The position numbers were made by a program, and so were the translations under genes. Source: Methanothrix sp. (lineage in GTDB: Archaea; Halobacteriota; Methanosarcinia; Methanotrichales; Methanotrichaceae). Taken from it: a stretch of 9,436 nt of DNA. Within the stretch, counting starts at the first letter, position 1, and each line of letters begins with the position of its first letter. The notes beneath the pieces were generated by a model. The model searched no databases and was not told the origin of the DNA. It was given only the letters and a program-made list of their open reading frames with translations. Below are positions 4,954-9,436 of the stretch, piece after piece. The stretch covers positions 24,529-33,964 of the forward strand of contig PMNG01000124.1 of NCBI GenBank assembly GCA_003162615.1. Reading direction: 5' to 3'.

Positions 4954-5184
4954 ATGGAGAATAGCTGGAGGGAAAAACTCCATCCGCGCATCTCCAAGAA
5001 GGATTAAAAGATGAGAATAAGTCCAGGCTCGATCATAGATTATCTGGCAGTGGTCTCTAACTTGCTGGCGTCTGTAGTGGCAGCAGCCACTACCAGTGGT
5101 ATCAGCAGAGGAGATGCCTTTGTATCGACCTGCAGAAGTCTTTTAATTCCAAGCACTTTTGTCTCGGGCCAACGTACCCGATAA
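4954..5184 (+). pseudogene. Interrupted small ORF before kdpA (17 + 57 codons)
   Basis: ATG 4954 opens a 17-codon frame ending in TAA at 5005-5007. After one codon the same frame resumes at ATG 5011 and runs to TAA at 5182-5184, a 57-aa peptide beginning MRISPGSIIDYLAVV and mildly hydrophobic in its middle. Both parts share a frame, so this could be a decayed 76-residue gene with an in-frame stop, or two tiny genes or a leader peptide. AAGGA about 7 nt before ATG 5011 could serve as a ribosome site. No family was recognised. The region also encodes strong RNA hairpins (5044-5099), so the coding potential may be incidental. The 394-bp stretch 4882-5275 otherwise contains only regulatory-type repeats. 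Confidence 0.25.
5044..5099 (+). promoter_or_regulatory. Competing hairpins in the possible kdp leader
   Basis: GTAGTGGC (5074-5081) and GCCACTAC (5086-5093) form a perfect 8-bp hairpin with loop AGCA. The segment CCACTACCAG (5087-5096) can instead pair at 9 of 10 positions with CTGGCAGTGG (5044-5053). CCACT (5087-5091) can also pair with AGTGG (5095-5099). These folds exclude one another, as in attenuators or riboswitch expression platforms. The element is about 180 nt upstream of kdpA and would lie in an mRNA started near 4951. A regulatory role is inference. Confidence 0.4.
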
Positions 5185-5196
5185 ATTCAACGCCAC

Positions 5197-5236
5197 ACTA
5201 AAGCTGATTATTTGGCTATAATTAGCGAGCTTTAGT
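5197..5236 (+). promoter_or_regulatory. kdpA TATA box bracketed by a 9-bp inverted repeat
   Basis: ACTAAAGCT (5197-5205) and AGCTTTAGT (5228-5236) are perfect inverted copies separated by 22 bp. Between them lies TATAATTA (5217-5224), a plausible TATA box predicting a start near 5247 and a leader of about 29 nt before kdpA. A dimeric regulator bound to these arms would cover the TBP site, so this looks like a repressor operator for kdp. No KdpD/KdpE genes are in the window. Confidence 0.5.
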
Positions 5237-5275
5237 TGCAGCATATCTATTAAGAATATATTATGGACTATGTAA

Positions 5276-6979
5276 ATGTCACCTGAATTTGTATATGTGG
5301 CCCTCCTGCTGGGCGTCTTGCTGGTACTGGCAGTTCCGACTGGAAGGTATATTGCGAAAGTTTTCAGCGGCGAACGTACGCCATTGACGCCGCTGCTCAG
5401 GCCTATTGAGAAGAGATTCTACAGCTTGCTTGGCATTGATGAGAACAAGGAGATGTCTTGGAAGACATATGCATCAGCGCTCATAGCCTTCAATATCCTG
5501 AGCGTGATAGCAGTATTTTTGCTGCAGGAAGCACAGGGTTGGCTTCCGCTCAATCCTCAAGGGTTCGGACCGGTCCGATGGGATACTGCAGTAAACACTG
5601 CCATCTCCTTCGTTACCAACACAAACTGGCAGGCTTACAGCGGCGAGCAGACAATGAGCTATTTGACTCAGATGCTGGGGCTGACTGTGCAGAACTTCTT
5701 ATCCGGTGCTGTAGGAATAGCAGCCGCTATAGCCGTGATTAGAGGTTTCATCCGCAAAAATACAGCAACGATAGGAAACTTCTGGGTCGACCTGACCCGA
5801 TCCGTACTCTATCTGCTGCTGCCTCTGGCTATCATCTGGGCGCTTGTGTTTGCATCTCAGGGCGTGGTTCAAACCCTGGGGCCCTACGTCGCCGCACAAA
5901 CTCCCGATAGTGGAGAGCAACTAATCGCAGTTGGGCCTACGGCCTCACAGGATGCAATTAAGTTCCTGGGAACCAATGGAGGCGGATTCTTCAACGTCAA
6001 CTCAGCCCACCCGTTTGAAAACCCGACACCTTTGACGGATTCCCTGCAGGTGCTGGGAATGCTGCTGATAGCGGCATCGCTGCCCTTTGCCTTGGGAGCG
6101 ATGCTAAAGAACCGGGGGCAGGGCAGGGCCATATTCGCCTCAATGATGGTGTTATATCTGGCAGGGTTAGGCGTAGCCCTCTGGTCAGAGACGAATGGTA
6201 ACCCCTTGCTCGATCATCTCGGCGTTGCAGGAGGCATTAACCTGGAAGGCAAGGAGACGCGCTTTGGCATAGTCCCAACAGTTCTCTTCGCCGAGTCTAC
6301 GACTGTAACCTCAGACGGAGGAGTTGATGGGATGCATGACAGCTTTTTGCCACTGACGGGTCTGGTGCTGCTCTTCAACATGGCCATAGGCGAGGTGATC
6401 TTCGGAGGCGTTGGTGTCGGCCTGATAGGAATGATCTTCTATGCAATAATGACAATGTTCATTGCCGGACTGATGATAGGCAGGACGCCTGAACTCTTCG
6501 GCAAGAAACTAGAGCCCTCTGAGATGATCATGGCGGTCATCGGTCTTTTGGCACCATCAGTGACGTTGTTGCTACTCGCAACGCTAGCCGTAGTGCTGCC
6601 AGCGGGTCTGTTCAGCTTGAACAACGCAGGGCCCCACGGACTGTCAGAGATCATCTATGCCTTTGCATCGGCATGCGGCAACAATGGATCAGCCTTTGCA
6701 GGCCTTAATGCCAACACTATCTTCTACAATATGACTACGGCCCTGGGTATGCTGGTGGGCAGGTTTGCCACCATCCTGCCAGCACTGGCCATTGCCGGAT
6801 CTCTGGCTCAGAAGAAAATAGTGCCATTTAGCGCGGCAACTCTGCCTGTCGCTCATCCCCTCTTTGTGGTAATGCTGGTCGGCACAGTGATAATTGTAGG
6901 TGCTCTGACGTTCTTCCCCGTCTTTGTACTCGGCCCGATACTGGAACACATGCTTCTTGGAGCAGGCAGGACGTTTTAG
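5276..6979 (+). CDS. kdpA: K+-transporting ATPase subunit A (KdpA)
   Basis: KdpA is the channel-like, K+-selective membrane subunit of the high-affinity KdpFABC pump. At 567 residues it matches the family (about 557 in E. coli), with ten membrane segments expected in a fourfold pseudo-symmetric fold. The four filter loops are visible: TNTNWQ at 114-119, GTNGGGFFN around Thr233-Gly237, SDGGVDGMHDS at 346-356, and ACGNNGSAFAG at 466-476. The third loop has Asp347 and Asp351 where I recall neutral residues in the E. coli protein. The start at ATG 5276 is fixed by an in-frame TAA just before it; no Shine-Dalgarno site is evident, unlike kdpB. It is the first gene of kdpABC, 12 nt ahead of kdpB. 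Induction by K+ limitation is expected from the family, probably via the dyad-flanked promoter at 5197-5236. Confidence 0.97.
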   Translation: MSPEFVYVALLLGVLLVLAVPTGRYIAKVFSGERTPLTPLLRPIEKRFYSLLGIDENKEMSWKTYASALIAFNILSVIAVFLLQEAQGWLPLNPQGFGPVRWDTAVNTAISFVTNTNWQAYSGEQTMSYLTQMLGLTVQNFLSGAVGIAAAIAVIRGFIRKNTATIGNFWVDLTRSVLYLLLPLAIIWALVFASQGVVQTLGPYVAAQTPDSGEQLIAVGPTASQDAIKFLGTNGGGFFNVNSAHPFENPTPLTDSLQVLGMLLIAASLPFALGAMLKNRGQGRAIFASMMVLYLAGLGVALWSETNGNPLLDHLGVAGGINLEGKETRFGIVPTVLFAESTTVTSDGGVDGMHDSFLPLTGLVLLFNMAIGEVIFGGVGVGLIGMIFYAIMTMFIAGLMIGRTPELFGKKLEPSEMIMAVIGLLAPSVTLLLLATLAVVLPAGLFSLNNAGPHGLSEIIYAFASACGNNGSAFAGLNANTIFYNMTTALGMLVGRFATILPALAIAGSLAQKKIVPFSAATLPVAHPLFVVMLVGTVIIVGALTFFPVFVLGPILEHMLLGAGRTF

Positions 6980-6991
6980 AGGGGGAAAAAA

Positions 6992-9028
6992 ATGCACATT
7001 AACACATCTAACCTCTGGCAGTCCGACCTGATGAAACAGGCAATCAAGGATTCAATCCCAAAACTCGATCCCCGCACCTTGTGGCGCAACCCCGTGATGT
7101 TCGCAGTAGAGATGGGTGCAATCCTGACTACGATGATTACGGCACGCGACATAATCGCTGGCGGTAACTTCGGATTTGATGTTCAGATAAGCATTTGGCT
7201 TTGGTTCACAATACTGTTTGCCAACTTTGCCGAGGCCCTGGCAGAAGGTCGCGGTAGAGCCCAGGCAGAGAATCTACGTCAGGCCCGCAGCGAGGCTATA
7301 GCCAACAGGCTGCTGAATGACGGCAGTACAGAGCAGGTATCAGCGCTGGAGCTACGCAAGGGCGATTTAGTCCTAGCCAAGGACGGCGAGATCATACCCA
7401 GCGATGGAGAGATCGTGAATGGAGTCGCCCTGGTGGATGAATCAGCCATAACAGGCGAGTCTGCTCCAGTAGTCCGGGAAGCCGGAGGCGATCGGTGCGG
7501 TGTAACCGGCGGGACACGGGTCTTATCCGGGCAGATCAAGGTTAATATCACAGTAGATCCGGGTGAAACCTTCCTCGATAAAATGATAGGGATGGTCGAA
7601 AGCGCCAAGCGCCAGAAGACCCCCAACGAAAAGGCCCTGGAGATAATGCTCATCGGGCTGACAGGTCTTTTCATAGTAGTGGTCATCAGCCTGGAAGCCT
7701 TTGCAGGATACATGGGCCTGCTCGTCTCAGTGCCGGTGCTCGTCGCATTGCTGGTATGTCTTATGCCTACGACTATCGGCGGGCTGCTACCAGCCATAGG
7801 CATCGCCGGAATGGACCGGCTGCTTTCGCATAACGTAATAGCAATGAGCGGCAGGGCGGTAGAGGCATCAGGCGATGTGGATGTCGTTCTAATGGACAAG
7901 ACAGGCACCATAACCCTTGGCAACAGAATGGCAACGGAGTTCATTCCAGCCGTGGGCGTGACAAGAGAAGAGCTGGCAGTGAACGCGATGCTCTCTTCCC
8001 TGGCGGACGAGACTCCTGAAGGCAGAAGTATAGTGGATCTCTCCAAGTCGCTGTTGAGCATCCGAGGAAGAGATATTCGACCTGCCGAGGGTTCGACATT
8101 CATCCCCTTTACCGCAGAGACCCGCATGAGCGGGATAGACATGGGCGGACGGGAGATCAGAAAAGGAGCCCACGACTCAATTGAAGAATATGTGAAATCC
8201 AAAGGCGGCAAGATGCCAGAAGATATCAGGGTTGCTGTGGACAGCATAGCAAAGGATGGAGGCACGCCTCTGGTAGTCTCTGACGGCATCAGAGTCCTGG
8301 GTGCCATCCGGTTGAAGGATGTGCTTAAAGAGAACATCAAGGAGCGCATCTCCCGATTGCGCACGGTGGGCATACGCTCGGTAATGATCACGGGAGATAA
8401 CCCGATAACAGCCGCCGCCATCGCCGCCGAGGCAGGCATTGATGACTTCATAGGCCAGGCTCGACCGGAGGCCAAGCTGGAGGCCATTCAAAAATATCAG
8501 CAGGACGGGCACCTGGTGGCCATGATTGGAGACGGAACCAATGATGCGCCAGCGTTGGCGCAAGCCGATGTGGCAGTGGCCATGAACGCTGGCACTCAGG
8601 CGGCCAGGGAGGCGGCCAACATGGTTGATCTCGACTCCAACCCGGCTAAGCTGCTGGACATCGTGGAGATTGGCAAGCAGATCCTGATCACCAGAGGAGC
8701 CCTTACCACCTTTTCCGTGGCCAACGACGTCTCCAAGTACTTCGCCATCCTGCCTGCGATATTTGCAATAGCGTATCCCTCGCTGAACGTACTGAACATC
8801 ATGCAGCTAGCTACGCCCACAAGTGCTGTCCTGTCGGCGATAATATTCAACGCTATCATAATACCAATGCTCATACCCCTGGCTTTGAGGGGAGTCAGGT
8901 ATCAACCTACGTCAGTGACCTCGCTGCTTACACGTAATCTATTGATCTACGGGCTTGGTGGTCTGATTGTGCCCTTTGTAGGCATCAAAATGATCGATAT
9001 GCTGGTAGTATTGCTACACCTGGAGTGA
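6992..9028 (+). CDS. kdpB: K+-transporting ATPase subunit B, P-type ATPase (KdpB)
   Basis: KdpB hydrolyses ATP and moves K+ passed from KdpA to the cytoplasm. The protein has 678 residues (E. coli 682). Visible P-type hallmarks are TGES at 154-157 in the actuator domain, the phosphorylated Asp302 of DKTGT, nucleotide-domain Lys391 in KGAHDS, MITGDNP in the P-domain, and GDGTND with Asp514 and Asp518. Membrane residues Asp579 and Lys582 in NDVSKYF match the E. coli Asp583/Lys586 pair used in K+ release and coupling. Ser157 corresponds to E. coli Ser162, whose phosphorylation inhibits the pump at high K+, so the inhibitory site is retained. A strong purine-rich ribosome site (GAGGGGG) ends 6 nt before ATG 6992. 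The gene is tightly coupled with kdpA (12-nt gap) and kdpC (4-nt gap). No frameshift or missing key residue is seen. Confidence 0.98.
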   Translation: MHINTSNLWQSDLMKQAIKDSIPKLDPRTLWRNPVMFAVEMGAILTTMITARDIIAGGNFGFDVQISIWLWFTILFANFAEALAEGRGRAQAENLRQARSEAIANRLLNDGSTEQVSALELRKGDLVLAKDGEIIPSDGEIVNGVALVDESAITGESAPVVREAGGDRCGVTGGTRVLSGQIKVNITVDPGETFLDKMIGMVESAKRQKTPNEKALEIMLIGLTGLFIVVVISLEAFAGYMGLLVSVPVLVALLVCLMPTTIGGLLPAIGIAGMDRLLSHNVIAMSGRAVEASGDVDVVLMDKTGTITLGNRMATEFIPAVGVTREELAVNAMLSSLADETPEGRSIVDLSKSLLSIRGRDIRPAEGSTFIPFTAETRMSGIDMGGREIRKGAHDSIEEYVKSKGGKMPEDIRVAVDSIAKDGGTPLVVSDGIRVLGAIRLKDVLKENIKERISRLRTVGIRSVMITGDNPITAAAIAAEAGIDDFIGQARPEAKLEAIQKYQQDGHLVAMIGDGTNDAPALAQADVAVAMNAGTQAAREAANMVDLDSNPAKLLDIVEIGKQILITRGALTTFSVANDVSKYFAILPAIFAIAYPSLNVLNIMQLATPTSAVLSAIIFNAIIIPMLIPLALRGVRYQPTSVTSLLTRNLLIYGLGGLIVPFVGIKMIDMLVVLLHLE

Positions 9029-9032
9029 GAAG

Positions 9033-9436
9033 ATGCAAGAGATTATCAAAGAGCTAAAACCGGCAGTGTCGCTTTTCATAGCTTTATCGGTGCTTACCGG
9101 CCTAGCCTATCCATTGTTCGTAACAGGAATAGTCCAGGTCGCAATGCCTGACAAAGCCAGCGGAAGTCTATTGTACGTGAACGGCACGGTTGTTGGCTCC
9201 GAACTCATCGGACAGAACTTCACAAGCCCCGGTTACTTCCACGGGCGGCCCTCGGCTGTAGGCTATGCCGGCAACAACTCAGGTGCCAGCAACTATGGGC
9301 CAACCAGTGCCAAGCTGATGGAGCAAGTGCGCCAAAGGGTCGGGCAGGTCAGACGCGAGAACGGGCTATTGCCCAACGCATATGTACCGGCTGATCTGGT
9401 GCTGGCCTCGGGAAGCGGCCTGGACCCGCACATCAG
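9033..9436 (+). CDS. kdpC: K+-transporting ATPase subunit C (KdpC), 3'-truncated by the window
   Basis: KdpC is the one-helix accessory subunit that helps the pump bind ATP and stabilises the complex. Here 134 codons and two extra bases are visible before the window ends. The N-terminus has a membrane anchor (about 10-35, LKPAVSLFIALSVLTGLAYP onward). It is followed by the family motifs GQNFTSPGYFHGRPSA, a Gly/Asn-rich SNYGPTS stretch, and SGSGLDPHI right at the edge. Full KdpC proteins are about 190 residues, so some 50-60 residues lie outside. ATG 9033 is 4 nt after the kdpB stop, and GGAGTGAG overlapping that stop serves as the ribosome site, suggesting translational coupling. Any kdpD, kdpE or kdp-linked gene would be further downstream. 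Confidence 0.97.
   Translation, partial: MQEIIKELKPAVSLFIALSVLTGLAYPLFVTGIVQVAMPDKASGSLLYVNGTVVGSELIGQNFTSPGYFHGRPSAVGYAGNNSGASNYGPTSAKLMEQVRQRVGQVRRENGLLPNAYVPADLVLASGSGLDPHI

Noticed and set aside
4602..4997. Minus-strand frame of 131 codons across the small-ORF region
   Set aside because: The product looks random, it crosses a 15-bp inverted repeat and two promoters, and it has no ribosome site.
5011..5184. Resemblance of the 57-codon ORF to a histone fold (YLAVV helix)
   Set aside because: The similarity is limited to a short generic hydrophobic helix. The rest does not follow an archaeal histone pattern.
2948..5275. CRISPR array, tRNA or insertion sequence in the AT-rich stretch
   Set aside because: The repeats are single inverted pairs rather than regularly spaced direct repeats. 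No cloverleaf or T-loop pattern was found, and no transposase frame is present.
7279..8487. Long open frame (402 codons) antisense to kdpB
   Set aside because: It lies entirely inside a well-supported kdpB, its product is low-complexity (Ser, Pro, Arg and Thr rich) without a recognisable fold, and no promoter or ribosome site was found. It is a shadow of the codon usage of kdpB.

Overview
The window looks like a piece of a methanogenic archaeal chromosome, most likely a Methanothrix/Methanosaeta-like member of the Methanosarcinales. This is inferred from archaeal TATA-type promoters, T-rich terminators, a DUF1646 transporter of the kind common in methanogens, and what appears to be the end of an archaeosine-synthesis radical SAM gene. 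The genus is an inference. Genes have moderate GC and the spacers are clearly AT-rich.

Layout: (1) 2-310, the C-terminal end of a probable RaSEA (archaeosine) gene. (2) 561-1496, a tandem-domain universal stress protein with a TATA box placed for a nearly leaderless mRNA. (3) 1826-2947, a DUF1646 predicted ion transporter of the NhaD/ArsB-like superfamily, with a hairpin predicted at the 5' end of its mRNA and a GNRA-loop terminator after its stop. (4) 2948-5275, an AT-rich, gene-poor stretch. It holds several strong inverted repeats, a 57-aa tail-anchored membrane protein, a minus-strand ribbon-helix-helix-like regulator, two tiny single-helix membrane ORFs (25 and 31 aa), and an interrupted ORF next to the kdp leader. 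(5) 5276 to the end, kdpA-kdpB-kdpC, the high-affinity K+ pump operon. kdpC runs off the window and no recognisable kdpF or kdpDE is present.

The recognisable transport genes (DUF1646, KdpABC) and the stress protein suggest an ion and osmotic homeostasis neighbourhood. KdpA carries K+, KdpB is the P-type ATPase and KdpC is the accessory subunit. The least explained material is non-coding. It includes a roughly 220-bp structured element at 3218-3440 with mutually exclusive pairings, a competing-hairpin segment at 5044-5099 in the possible kdp leader, and a 9-bp inverted repeat bracketing the putative kdpA TATA box. No CRISPR array, rRNA, tRNA or insertion sequence was recognised.
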